DNA of 64,000 bases from Flavobacteriaceae bacterium. GTDB lineage: Bacteria; Bacteroidota; Bacteroidia; Flavobacteriales; Flavobacteriaceae. Positions 50,956 to 60,300 of this stretch are shown piece after piece; positions within the stretch are counted from its first letter, which is position 1; each line of letters starts with the position of its first letter. The position numbers and the translations under genes are program-made. The DNA is taken from the NCBI GenBank assembly GCA_027490305.1, contig JAIXYI010000050.1, forward strand, positions 62,001-126,000. The letters are read 5' to 3'. The notes below the pieces were generated by a model that searched no databases, was not told where the DNA came from, and saw only the letters and a program-made list of their open reading frames with translations.

Positions 50956-53592
50956 TTATTGAAGGAATAGTGCAACAGGTGCTATAAAAGGAGCTCCGGA
51001 AACATTGGCTGTTTCATCATATTGGGCCCCCGTGAGTAAATCATAGGTGAAAATATCGGTTACACCCTCCATGCCCACTTTACTCACTTTGGCTATTTCA
51101 AGTTCGCCGCCTGCTGCTCCCAACTCCGCTGATAGTTTGAATGTCACCCCCTGGGCTTCGTTCGTGTCGGCTATTCGAAGCCGTGCTCTTAAAAATCGCT
51201 TTACGAATGAAACTGCTTCAGCAAAGTGGGTTTCTTCGTTGTTCCAAATAAAGGGAGGCATGCCGTCATAATTGTTCGCATCGTTTAGTTTATACCCCTT
51301 AAATTCGGTTAGCCAATCCTCTACGTGTTCTTCTTTTAAAGTTAAACCGAGTGGAGAATTGCTCGCCTCAGCAACATTGACTTTCGGATTTTTTTCAAAG
51401 TATACAGGCATGTTTTGCGCACAAAACGACGATTCTATGATGATGTATTGTCCGCCAAAATTGTATCTGATTTCGGTGCCCGTCGGTGTTGTCACGTTAA
51501 CCTGAACGGATTCTTTTAAGGTTCTGAAAAAGGAGTTTAGTTCAGAAACGGTAATGCCCCCAAGCGCTTCGGCAATTTTGGTTTTTAATTTGTCGGTATC
51601 TGTCAAAGTATCCCACTTCATGATCGTTTTGACAGAGATTGAAATTCCAAAAGCAATGCCACTGCCTGATGAATTCAACACACTGGTTAAATTTGTCGAG
51701 GGTACCCAGGTGGTTATAACGGATTTGTACTCAATGGCGTTGATTGCCGCCTCGCCTGGCTTTAACGGTATTTTGAGTTCTAAACCAATTCGTTTATAGG
51801 TGACTTTTGTGTCTTGTGTGTAGAAGATATAGTATTGCTGCCCCGTATCATAGGATGTTTGAAATCGATATTTGGAGAACTTAATTTTGGCATTGGCATT
51901 TAACATTGGCCCCTGCGTTAGAATTTTAGCGGCGAGTGCTGCCGAACTTTCGGGAGCATGTCCCCAGTAAGAAATGAATGCGGGATTTCCGAGTTTAGTC
52001 TTGTCACTACTATATCTCCCTAAGAATATCGGAGAGGGCAATAACGTAACTTGTGCGATGTCTGTCCAATTATCTGGTTGTGAAAAAGCACTGATAATTA
52101 GCGCTTTGTTTTCCGAAGTGCCGTTGAATGAAAATCTAAAAAATAGTTTTTCATTAATCTTGGATCCTGCTGCCGCAATTAGAATTTCTTGCGTGCTTGC
52201 ATTCGCAGTATACGTACCTATCGTCCAGTTGTTATCCCAGTTCTCATCGACTTGATATTCTAAGTTATTCAACTTTGTAATACAGTCTTCGTAGGATAAT
52301 TTTTGACCTGCTTTAAAATGGGTAGACACAATCAGTCCCATTCTAAAAATGAAGAGGTTAAGCGTTTTTATCCTTTCTTCATTCGGAGTTGTGCTTTGTA
52401 ATTCGTAGGATTTAATCAAGTTCAAGCCAATGATAACATTATTCGTAGAATAATTGATGTTAATCAACGGGGCGCTTGAAGTGTTAAACAGGGAAATTAC
52501 ATTGGTTAATTTTTTGTCGGCCTCAATGGTTTGGGTTTTCTCGGCTTCCAGTTCTGTTGAATACGTGCTTTTAAACCATGCAATAACAGTGCGGATAAAT
52601 TCCCTTCGGCTGGCAATACCCAGGTTGGCATCAAATTCATACTGGAGTCCAACGTCTTGGGTGGTTTGATAATAGGAAGGTTGCTTGTCGAATAAATAGA
52701 TATACGAACCTGACCAGGCAATTTTTGCTTCCGCCGATAATTCCAACGAGAGTGAAAAGTCGTCAGCAACGGTTTCGCCATCTACGCCATCGCCGGTCGT
52801 GTCATTAATAGACTCTATTACAGGTGCGGCCGGCGCCTTCGATGCACCACCGTCTTCAATGGTGTCTTGGTTTTCCGTTAGTTGAACTGAGTTTAGATCA
52901 ACAACGTTTTCTTTGTACTTACTGCCAAAGTTGTTTTTAACTTTGTTAATGAGATTTTGCTGTCTTTCTGTCTTCCCAAATGATGTAATCCCTATTTCAA
53001 ATCCGGCTTTGCCCCCAAGCTCCGCACCGAATTGTTTTTCAACCCCCGAAAACTTACCTAATACTATCGGTGAAGGAATTTCATAATCTGCTTTCCCTGT
53101 TAAAGACGCAGGGTCTTCATAATTATAACCCCAACTCAAGTGATTTTTCTTTGCTAAATTTTGAATGACATGGAAGTTGTAGTTCAGATAAGAAGCATTG
53201 ACTCCTGCTGAGGCTTCCAAAGCAACTTCCTGGCCAATGAATTCTACGCTTGAACCCGCCGTAACAGTAATTGAACCTTTGACCCCTACGGCGTCATAAC
53301 CCGTATATACTTGCCCCTCTGAAATTAACCCGGCATTTGTAATGACATTAAGCAACTCTGCTGGACCTGTTGTCACTTCATTAAACCTGTTGGGGTCCGG
53401 TGCGAGTGGGTTGAGCGCTTTTATTTTCTCGACAATTTTTTTTCCGAGCACCTGAAATTTGTTTAGCTGTCTTTCAGCTTCTGTCGAGGTTGTGTTAGGT
53501 CCTTGGTTGCCTTCTGTATATATTTTGGAAAGCTGTTTTCTTAATGTCAAAAGCTTTTGACCAGGTTTAATCAAAATAGGAGGGCTTGGCAT
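50956..53592 (-). CDS. Protein of unknown function (878 aa), first gene of block B
   Basis: An 878-residue protein that I cannot place in a family. The N-terminus MPSPPILIKPGQKLLTLRKQ is not a signal peptide; residues 15-70 are helical and polar. Residues 90-300 are beta-rich with EFIGQEVALEASAGVNASYL and ELGGKAGFEIGI, Gly/Ala-rich strands that could form a barrel or sandwich. The middle is hydrophilic with many Asn and Thr, and the last 100 residues return to similar beta strands (FKLSAELGAAGGELEIAKVS). It has no Cys-rich module. It is transcribed first in block B, with about 450 bases separating it from the divergent histidine kinase, so its message probably starts in that region. Confidence 0.75.
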   Translation of the reverse strand: MPSPPILIKPGQKLLTLRKQLSKIYTEGNQGPNTTSTEAERQLNKFQVLGKKIVEKIKALNPLAPDPNRFNEVTTGPAELLNVITNAGLISEGQVYTGYDAVGVKGSITVTAGSSVEFIGQEVALEASAGVNASYLNYNFHVIQNLAKKNHLSWGYNYEDPASLTGKADYEIPSPIVLGKFSGVEKQFGAELGGKAGFEIGITSFGKTERQQNLINKVKNNFGSKYKENVVDLNSVQLTENQDTIEDGGASKAPAAPVIESINDTTGDGVDGETVADDFSLSLELSAEAKIAWSGSYIYLFDKQPSYYQTTQDVGLQYEFDANLGIASRREFIRTVIAWFKSTYSTELEAEKTQTIEADKKLTNVISLFNTSSAPLININYSTNNVIIGLNLIKSYELQSTTPNEERIKTLNLFIFRMGLIVSTHFKAGQKLSYEDCITKLNNLEYQVDENWDNNWTIGTYTANASTQEILIAAAGSKINEKLFFRFSFNGTSENKALIISAFSQPDNWTDIAQVTLLPSPIFLGRYSSDKTKLGNPAFISYWGHAPESSAALAAKILTQGPMLNANAKIKFSKYRFQTSYDTGQQYYIFYTQDTKVTYKRIGLELKIPLKPGEAAINAIEYKSVITTWVPSTNLTSVLNSSGSGIAFGISISVKTIMKWDTLTDTDKLKTKIAEALGGITVSELNSFFRTLKESVQVNVTTPTGTEIRYNFGGQYIIIESSFCAQNMPVYFEKNPKVNVAEASNSPLGLTLKEEHVEDWLTEFKGYKLNDANNYDGMPPFIWNNEETHFAEAVSFVKRFLRARLRIADTNEAQGVTFKLSAELGAAGGELEIAKVSKVGMEGVTDIFTYDLLTGAQYDETANVSGAPFIAPVALFLQ

Positions 53593-54038
53593 AATGATAG
53601 ATTAAAGTGTTTTACGAGAGGAAGTCCAGTTTAGAAAATATAGGAAAGCACTTGTTATAAAATCATAATTCGGTTTTGATTGTTGCGATATGAATAGTTG
53701 ACTTTCAAAAAAATACCGGAGATCAAGTCTTTTTAACATCGACCCGGCCCTTGTCGGCGTGGCCTGTATTTTCACTTAGCTAATGATGAATCTTTGATGT
53801 AAAAATTACGCGACCTACAGCTAACGTTCCTACAAAAAAATCCCGGGCCGGCGATGGCGCTTTTTTAATTGTTAGACGAGTTTTAAGCTGATACTTATAT
53901 CATTGTTGGCAAATATAGATGGCAAAACAAGATCAGGAAATCGTGTGTTTACACCATTTTTTGATCTTGTTTTGTCTTTTATTTGCACATAGATTTTTAG
54001 AAAATGCTGGAATTACACTCTTAATTTTGAAATCTCTT
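53593..54038. promoter_or_regulatory. Divergent intergenic region between block B and the two-component system
   Basis: About 446 bases that must hold the promoters for block B on the minus strand and for the kinase on the plus strand. CAAATATA at 53910-53917 reads TATATTTG on the minus strand and fits the Bacteroidota -7 consensus TAnnTTTG, but I see no matching -33 element. G+C-rich partial hairpins sit near 53740-53870. The clearest element is the 13-bp inverted repeat at 53923-53974, listed separately. Confidence 0.55.
53923..53974 (+). promoter_or_regulatory. Perfect 13-bp inverted repeat in the kinase leader
   Basis: The arms CAAAACAAGATCA (53923-53935) and TGATCTTGTTTTG (53962-53974) are perfect complements separated by 26 bases, and the spacer itself holds a GTGT/ACAC hairpin at 53943-53954. 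It lies 64 bases upstream of the kinase start at 54039. It could be an operator for the cognate response regulator, an attenuator-like stem, or a cruciform; sequence alone does not decide. Confidence 0.6.
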
Positions 54039-55943
54039 ATGAAGCTTCTTACTAAACTGCTATTCATATGTTTTGGGTGTTCCCTTTCGGTTTATAGCCA
54101 AAAAGACCGGAACACGTTGCTACAGGAACTTTCCCGGGCAAAACAGGATACAAACAAAGTGTATCTGCTTCTGGACATCGGAGAAACGTTTATTGATGAT
54201 CCGGAAAATTTCAAACACTACGTTCAAGAATCACTTTCTTTAAGTAGAAAGTTAAACTATCTCAATGGAGAAGGCAGGTATTATTTGGTAATGATGAAAT
54301 TTTATGGCTTTCAAAATGAACCTGATAGCTGTATTTATTTTGCAAAAAAGGGAGTTGCAATTTCTAAAAAATTAAAGTTAGACAAACAGGCACAATCCTA
54401 TTCCAATTTAGGGTCAGCCTATGTAGCAAAAGGCTATACTGATTCTACAAGATATGCACTTTTAAAAGCACTGCATATTGAAGAAAAGCTCAAGCCAGAC
54501 CCGTATAGGCTCGCAATTTTGTATGTGAATTTAAGCGCTAACAGCTATGCACTTCATGATTACAAAAGGATGATAGCATACAGCCGAAAATCATTGTATT
54601 ATGCCAATAAGCATCCCAAAAAAAGGTTTCTGGCGGAAGCCCATATCAATTTGGGTTTGGGTTTTACAAATACTAAAGCATTGGATAGTGCCAATTATCA
54701 TTATGGCCGGGCGCTGGAATTAGCCTTCAAAAACCAAAACGTAATTCAGCAATTATACGTTTTAGAAAACATAACCGACTTATGGAACATTAAACGGAAC
54801 TATCCGAAAATGCTGGAAACGGCAATGATTTTTCACAAAATCAGCAAGGCAAACCCAGAATTTGTTTCCGAATGGACAAAAAGTGACCGGCTATTGGGCA
54901 GGGCGTACTTATTTAACAATCAAATTGATAAAGCGAAATCGTATGCTGAGATTGCTTTAAAAAATTCCACAAAAGAAAAAGACAACCCCGAGAATCTAAT
55001 GCAAATACATTATTTGATGTATGAAATTGAAACACGATTGGGGAATTATAGCAAAGCCGAAGATTATTATATCGTTTACGACTCTATTGATAACGTTTTC
55101 AGGGGAGAAGAAACCCAGCAAAACATCAATATGTTGAATACCAAGTTTAAGGTTGAGAAAAAAAATGCCGAACTCAAATTGCAAAAAGCCACTTTAGAGC
55201 GCAATGAGATTGTCATTTTTCTGCTATCAGGAGGGTTAATTTCTTTAGTCGTTTTAGGTTGGTTTGTATATAAAAACAGTGAAAAAAAGCAAAAAATAGC
55301 GGCTCAAACCCAACAAATTGTCGCTTCGAAATCCATAATAAAAACCCAGGAAGATGAACGAACCCGAATTGCGAAAGACCTTCACGATGGTTTGGGTAGT
55401 TTATTGTCGGGTGTTAAACAGTCGTTACACGGTATGAAAAACAGTTTTATCATGCAGGCCCATGATGCGCAGTCGTTCGAAAAAACAATTGACATTTTAG
55501 ATCAGGGGATTAAAGATTTGAGGAACATAGCGCACAACATGATTCCGGAAAACCTTATTAAGTTTGGGCTGGAAACGGCAACACACGATTATTGTGCGCA
55601 AATCAACAATGCGAACACCTTAAAAGTGATTTTTAGCCCGATCAATATGGTGAATTACCATAAAGACTTTACGCATTCCATAACGGTTTACCGGATTATT
55701 CAAGAACTGGTGCACAACGTAGTCAAGCACGCCGAAGCAAAGAATTTGATTGTGCAATTGGCCGCACAAACCAACAAATTGCATATTACTATCGAAGATG
55801 ATGGTAAGGGTTTTGATACCAACACTTCGACAAATGGGATCGGAATTTCAAATGTAAAGAACAGGGTTTCCGTATTGGAAGGAACCATGCAGATTACGTC
55901 AAACCATCTTGGAACCACCGTAACTATTGAACTTCCGATATGA
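54039..55943 (+). CDS. Sensor histidine kinase with TPR sensor domain (HisKA_3 type)
   Basis: A 634-residue kinase. I start at 54039 (MKLLTKLLFICFGCSLSVYS), a signal peptide; an in-frame ATG at 53919 would place the leader inverted repeat inside the gene. The periplasmic part, about residues 25-385, consists of TPR-like helical repeats such as SQAYSNLGSAYVAKGYTDST-type units. A membrane helix near 390-410 (FLLSGGLISLVVLGWFVY) is followed by a coiled linker. The phosphoacceptor is His449 in RIAKDLHDGLGSLLSGV, and the ATPase domain shows QELVHNVVKHA (N box), DDGKGFD and GIGISNVKNR. It overlaps the response regulator by ATGA. It is divergent from block B and is likely its controller. Confidence 0.93.
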   Translation: MKLLTKLLFICFGCSLSVYSQKDRNTLLQELSRAKQDTNKVYLLLDIGETFIDDPENFKHYVQESLSLSRKLNYLNGEGRYYLVMMKFYGFQNEPDSCIYFAKKGVAISKKLKLDKQAQSYSNLGSAYVAKGYTDSTRYALLKALHIEEKLKPDPYRLAILYVNLSANSYALHDYKRMIAYSRKSLYYANKHPKKRFLAEAHINLGLGFTNTKALDSANYHYGRALELAFKNQNVIQQLYVLENITDLWNIKRNYPKMLETAMIFHKISKANPEFVSEWTKSDRLLGRAYLFNNQIDKAKSYAEIALKNSTKEKDNPENLMQIHYLMYEIETRLGNYSKAEDYYIVYDSIDNVFRGEETQQNINMLNTKFKVEKKNAELKLQKATLERNEIVIFLLSGGLISLVVLGWFVYKNSEKKQKIAAQTQQIVASKSIIKTQEDERTRIAKDLHDGLGSLLSGVKQSLHGMKNSFIMQAHDAQSFEKTIDILDQGIKDLRNIAHNMIPENLIKFGLETATHDYCAQINNANTLKVIFSPINMVNYHKDFTHSITVYRIIQELVHNVVKHAEAKNLIVQLAAQTNKLHITIEDDGKGFDTNTSTNGIGISNVKNRVSVLEGTMQITSNHLGTTVTIELPI

Positions 55944-56560
55944 CAAAAATTATCATTGTCGATGATCACCCATTGGTCAGTGAAGGCGTTAAAGCGCTTA
56001 TAGAAACCGATAGTTCGTTAGAAATTATCGGCATAGCTACCAGCGGACATCAAACGAAAGAACTCCTTACAACAGAAAAACCGGATGTTATCTTTTTAGA
56101 CATTAACCTACCCGATTGCAGCGGAATTGATTTGTGCCGGGAGATTTTACTCAAATTCCCCTCCATTAGCATCATTGGTTTAAGCACATTTAGCACGCCT
56201 AGTTATATCCAGGCAATGCTTGACAGCGGGGCAAAAGGCTATTTGCTAAAGAACACCACAAAAGACGAGCTACTAAAAGCGCTGAAAACCGTTATATCAA
56301 ATAAAACGTATATTTCGGAGGAAGCAAGAACTATTCTAAACACCTTCAAAACAGAAACCGAGATCGTGCTGACCAGAAGGGAGCGGGAAGTGTTACAACT
56401 TATAGCAAGCGGTAAAGCCAATAGCGAAATTGCCAAAGATCTTTTCATCAGTCCCGCAACGGTCGACACCCATAGAACCAATTTATTAGCTAAGTTCAAG
56501 ACCAACAATACAGCGCTATTGGTAAAACAGGCGGTGAAATTAGGGTTTGTAGCATTTTAA
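55940..56560 (+). CDS. Two-component response regulator, NarL/LuxR family
   Basis: A 206-residue cytoplasmic DNA-binding response regulator and the evident partner of the upstream kinase. The receiver domain spans about residues 1-120, with acidic pair Asp8-Asp9, phosphoacceptor Asp54 in FLDINLPDCSGID, a Ser/Thr switch in GLSTFSTPSYI and Lys104 in KGYLLKNT. The output is a GerE-type helix-turn-helix at about 140-203 (LTRREREVLQLIASGKANSE, then ATVDTHRTNLLAKFKT). The four-base ATGA overlap with the kinase fixes the start. Probable targets are its own operon and block B. Confidence 0.94.
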   Translation: MTKIIIVDDHPLVSEGVKALIETDSSLEIIGIATSGHQTKELLTTEKPDVIFLDINLPDCSGIDLCREILLKFPSISIIGLSTFSTPSYIQAMLDSGAKGYLLKNTTKDELLKALKTVISNKTYISEEARTILNTFKTETEIVLTRREREVLQLIASGKANSEIAKDLFISPATVDTHRTNLLAKFKTNNTALLVKQAVKLGFVAF

Positions 56561-56695
56561 TACGGTTGTGCCGCTTTTCCTGCGCGGGGAGGGGCGAAAC
56601 GGCTGCAGATTACTGCGACTGTCACTGCGACTGCGACTGTGACTGATCAAGGCGTTCCGGCGCCCACTGCCCACTGCGCCATCGGGTTAGTTTAA
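56561..56695. other. Convergent intergenic stretch with a short ACTGCG/ACTGTG simple repeat
   Basis: A 135-base gap between the response regulator and the lipoprotein gene. Bases 56612-56645 are a degenerate hexanucleotide array of ACTGCG, ACTGTC and ACTGTG units, and CCCACTG occurs twice in tandem near 56664. The sequence is G+C-rich compared with its surroundings. No gene or clear terminator is visible. Confidence 0.55.
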
Positions 56696-57049
56696 CTAAT
56701 TGTTTCCATTTATCTTTTCATATATTTCGTCTGCATTAGTTTCTCTGTAAATAATTTTATAGCCGAATACACTATCTTTTTTAACTTTTGGTGTTCTATT
56801 AAACTTAAAATGGACAATAGTGATTGTGTCATTGTGAAGTTCAATATCTTGTAGGCCCCAGCCATATTCAAAAATGAGTTCTTCTTTATCTCCCATTTTA
56901 ACCTCGATGTAGTTTGGGCTTCCACTTGTTACATAGCTGTATCTATACCAGGCAACATTAATTTCACCGTTGTTTAATTTTCTTTTGTAAATCTTGTTAT
57001 CGGAACATGAAATAAGCAACAAAAGTAAGATTGGATACAGAACTTTCAT
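56696..57049 (-). CDS. Small lipoprotein of unknown function
   Basis: A 117-residue predicted lipoprotein. The N-terminus MKVLYPILLLLLISCSDNK is a lipoprotein signal with the lipobox LLIS-C, so Cys15 should be lipidated; SDNK directly after the Cys is an acidic/polar start compatible with outer-membrane or surface export in Bacteroidota. The mature part is a small beta-rich domain (YIEVKMGDKEELIFEYGWGL) with no known motif. It stands alone, convergent to the two-component genes and 321 bases downstream of the efflux operon. A structural or immunity role would be guesswork. Confidence 0.75.
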   Translation of the reverse strand: MKVLYPILLLLLISCSDNKIYKRKLNNGEINVAWYRYSYVTSGSPNYIEVKMGDKEELIFEYGWGLQDIELHNDTITIVHFKFNRTPKVKKDSVFGYKIIYRETNADEIYEKINGNN

Positions 57050-57218
57050 TTTTTAGGGATTAAGGTGTTTTTGCAAAGTAACCGAAATATATATTCGTTC
57101 CAGAATAGGTATGCTCACCATAAAAGGGATGCCCGATGGCGCATTCTATGGTAAAAACCACACAAGTTTCCAAATAAACAACTTTTACAGGCTGTTATGC
57201 CGAGTTGAATTGCCCGCA

Positions 57219-57289
57219 TGTAAGCTCCCCCAAAAACAGTACAGTTTTAAAGTTATTTTTAAACTGTACTGTTTTTGGGGGAGCCTACA
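57219..57289. repeat. Long palindrome (29-base arms, one mismatch)
   Basis: The arms 57219-57247 and 57261-57289 pair across 24 continuous bases (GCTCCCCCAAAAACAGTACA and onward) plus a further TGTA/TACA pair beyond a single mismatch. The 13-base loop is A+T-rich. There is no T run after the stem, so this is a weak fit to a terminator. Its shape, long terminal-repeat-like arms with hardly any core, recalls a minimal MITE or a solo pair of IS ends, but no obvious target duplication is present. Confidence 0.8.
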
Positions 57290-57331
57290 CAGTCTGACAA
57301 AATGCTTATATCGAACTCACGTTATATACTA

Positions 57332-57353
57332 ATCCCCAGCGTAAGCCGGGGAT
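57332..57353 (-). terminator. Hairpin after the efflux operon
   Basis: The stem ATCCCC.GC/GC.GGGGAT has nine positions with one mismatch and a GTAA loop. It starts 17 bases past the stop codon of the RND pump on the minus strand. The T tract is poor, so it may stabilise the 3' end or terminate only partly. Confidence 0.45.
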
Positions 57354-57370
57354 GTAGTAACTACTCTATC

Positions 57371-60300
57371 TTAGAGTGTATGTTTTGGATTAAAACCATC
57401 ACTTAGTTCTTTATGGTCATAATCAGCAATCATTTCTGCCTCATAATCTAATTTTTCTCCTTTCGAAAATTTATGAATGATTTTCTCCATGATTTGATAA
57501 ATTACAGGAACAACTACAAGTGTTAAGAATAAAGAAGAAATTAGTCCACCAATAATAACCCATGCCAAACCGTTTTTCCATTCTGCACCAGCACCAGAGG
57601 CTAATGCAATAGGGAACATACCAAAAACCATTGCGATAGTGGTCATCAAGATTGGACGTAATCTAGCATGATTTGCCTGAATTAATGCCGTTCTTATTGT
57701 TTCACCAGCTTTGCGCCTTTGGTTGGTATAATCGACTAGCATGATTGCATTTTTACAGACCAGACCGATTAACATGATGATTCCTAAAATGGTAAAAATG
57801 TTAAGGGTATTATTGGTTAATGCTAAAGCCAACATGGCACCAATGAATGAAAGAGGAATTGCAAACAATACTACAAAAGGGTGTACAAAGCTATCGTATA
57901 GGGAAACCATAACAAGATAGACTAATATAATGGCAGCCAATAATGAAATACCTAAAGTTCCAAAACCTTCACTTTGGTTTTCCTCATCACCTCCCCATAT
58001 ATAGTTAACCCCAACCGGTTTCTGCAGTTTTTCCAGTTTTTCTTTCCACTGGGTGACAATTGTACCTGAAGGAACTCCTACATTTTGGCCTTGTACAGTA
58101 ACTGAAGCTGTTTTATCTCTTCTTTCTAACTGGCTAGGACCAGCCCCTTCCTTAATAGTGGCAAATTGGGAAAGTTTAATTTGTTGTCCCAGGTTATTGA
58201 TGAAAATCAAGTTGCTTACGTCGGTTATATTTTTTCGATCAAAAGCATTGTATTTAATATTGATGTCGTATTCATATTCACCTGCTCTAAACTTACCATC
58301 TGTATTACCAGAATAAGCTGTTTGCATTGTAGTGCCGACTGTTTGTAGGTTTAGATTCAATGCAGCCATTTTATCCCTGTCTACCTGCACATTAACTTCA
58401 GGATTTCCGTCTTCTACGGTTAGTTTTATTTCGGTAGTACCTGGAATTGTTCTTAGTTCAGCTTCGGCCATTTTGGCGAATTTCATTGCGCTTTCTACAT
58501 TTGGTCCCGTTACAATTAAACCCAATGTTGCGTTGTCTGCCGTTCCTAAAATACCTACCGGTACAGTTTTCACTTTGGCACCAATCAGGATTTTCTCTAA
58601 TTTTCTCTTGATTTTTGCTGCATAGACGTTTGCTCCGTCCGTTCTGTCTTTTTGATCAATCATTTTAACGTCAATCTCCGCTTTGTAAGCAGTTGCCTGA
58701 GATGCTCCCAGACCTTCACTGGTTTGTCCCACAGTTGTAAACTGACTATGAATGTAATTCTGTTGTTTCAGAAATGCTTCGGCTTTTTGTGTCATAAAAT
58801 TGGTTTGCTCTAATGACGCGTCTTTAGGCATTTCAATTTGAACTAAAAACTCACCGCTATCGGATGCAGCAAAGAATTCTGTGCCAATATATCCGCCTCC
58901 AAAAAGACTGATCATCGTGCCAAAAAACAATACTAGAATAATGGACAGCGTTTTAATGTAATGGTCTAGACACCATACCAAGATGTTAGATATCCAGTTT
59001 GTAAAACGTGTTAAATAGCTTTCGAATCCAAGTATTATTTTTCCAAATAAATTCTTACCCTCAATATGCTCTAGTTTTCCGTATCTTGAAGATAGCCAAG
59101 GAATGATGGTGAAAGAGGCTAATAGCGATAACAAGGTAGAGATTATAACGGTCACACAGAATTGGGTAATAATGTTAGAAACCAATCCGGTACTCATTGC
59201 AATCGGTAAAAACACCACTACAATAACTAACGTAATAGACACTACCGTTCCACCAATTTCAGCAGTTCCATCGTATGCTGCACGGACTTTGTTTTTACCC
59301 ATTTCCATGTGGCGGTAAATATTTTCCAAGACGACAATTGCATCATCTACAAGGATACCGACAACAAGTGATAATCCTAATAAACTCATTAAGTTCAAGG
59401 TGTACCCCATTACGTATATTCCTATGAATGTCGCAATTAAGGATGCCGGAATGGATACCATTACAATTAATGAATTTCGAATACTGTGCAAGAAAAAAAG
59501 CATTACGAAGGCCACCAACAGTACGGCAATAAATAAATCATGAACCACCGAATCAGCAGCTTCAAGGGTAAAAACGGTACTGTCTTTGGCAATTTTAAGC
59601 TCTAAACTATTTACTTTATAATCGGTTTCAAGTTTTTTTATCGCTTTAATCAACCCTTCACTTACGGCAACAGCATTGGCATCTGACTGTTTAACTACTT
59701 GTAAAATAATGGCACTTTTTTGATCTACCCTAGCGACTTTTTCGGCTGTTTTTTGCGCGTCCTGAACATCAGCAATGTCTTTTAAACGGATTTGGATACC
59801 ATTATTAGAGGAAACAACTAAGTTTCTTAGTTCTTCAACATTTTTATATTTACCCGCTAAACGTATTAGTATTTTTTGCTCTCGTGTTTGAATGTTCCCA
59901 GTAGGGAAATCTAAATTAGACGCTAAAATTATTTGCTGCACCTGTGGAATGGAAAGACCGTATCCCTGCATTTTCACAGCATCAAGATTTACTTGAATTT
60001 CTCTTTCCTGACCCCCAATAATATTAACCTGGGCAACACCGGGAACACGTGAAAGCACCGGTCCAATTTTTTTATCTATAAGGTCATAAAATGCGGATTC
60101 GTCCATTTTTCCATTTGCACCAATGGTCATGATAGGTAAATCACTTAATGAGAATTTGGATAAGGAAGGCGTTTTTGCATCATCCGGTAAATCGCTAATG
60201 ACCGCATTTATCTTACGTTGGGCATCATTCATGGCAATGTCAACGTTAGCTGTTGAGGTTAATGAAATAGATACCACAGACAGACTTTCATACGATTTAG

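Larger units (their letters stand above)
57050..57370. other. Intergenic region with a long palindrome and a second hairpin
   Basis: About 320 bases between the lipoprotein start and the stop of the RND pump. I see no credible gene. It holds two structures listed separately: a 29-base-arm palindrome at 57219-57289 and a hairpin at 57332-57353 close to the pump stop codon. Confidence 0.6.

Noticed and set aside
13952-53592. Complete extracellular contractile injection system or prophage
   Set aside because: No sheath, tube, baseplate, ATPase, terminase, portal or capsid protein is present; only one fibre-like gene fits.
53910-53917. Firm -7 promoter element for block B
   Set aside because: TATATTTG matches on the minus strand but no -33 element lies at the right distance, so it is mentioned only as weak.
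53919-54038. Upstream in-frame ATG for the histidine kinase
   Set aside because: The signal peptide begins at 54039; the extra 40 residues cover a perfect palindrome and have no plausible signal.
56612-56680. Short CRISPR-like repeat array
   Set aside because: Units are 6-7 bases without spacers; this is a simple-sequence repeat.
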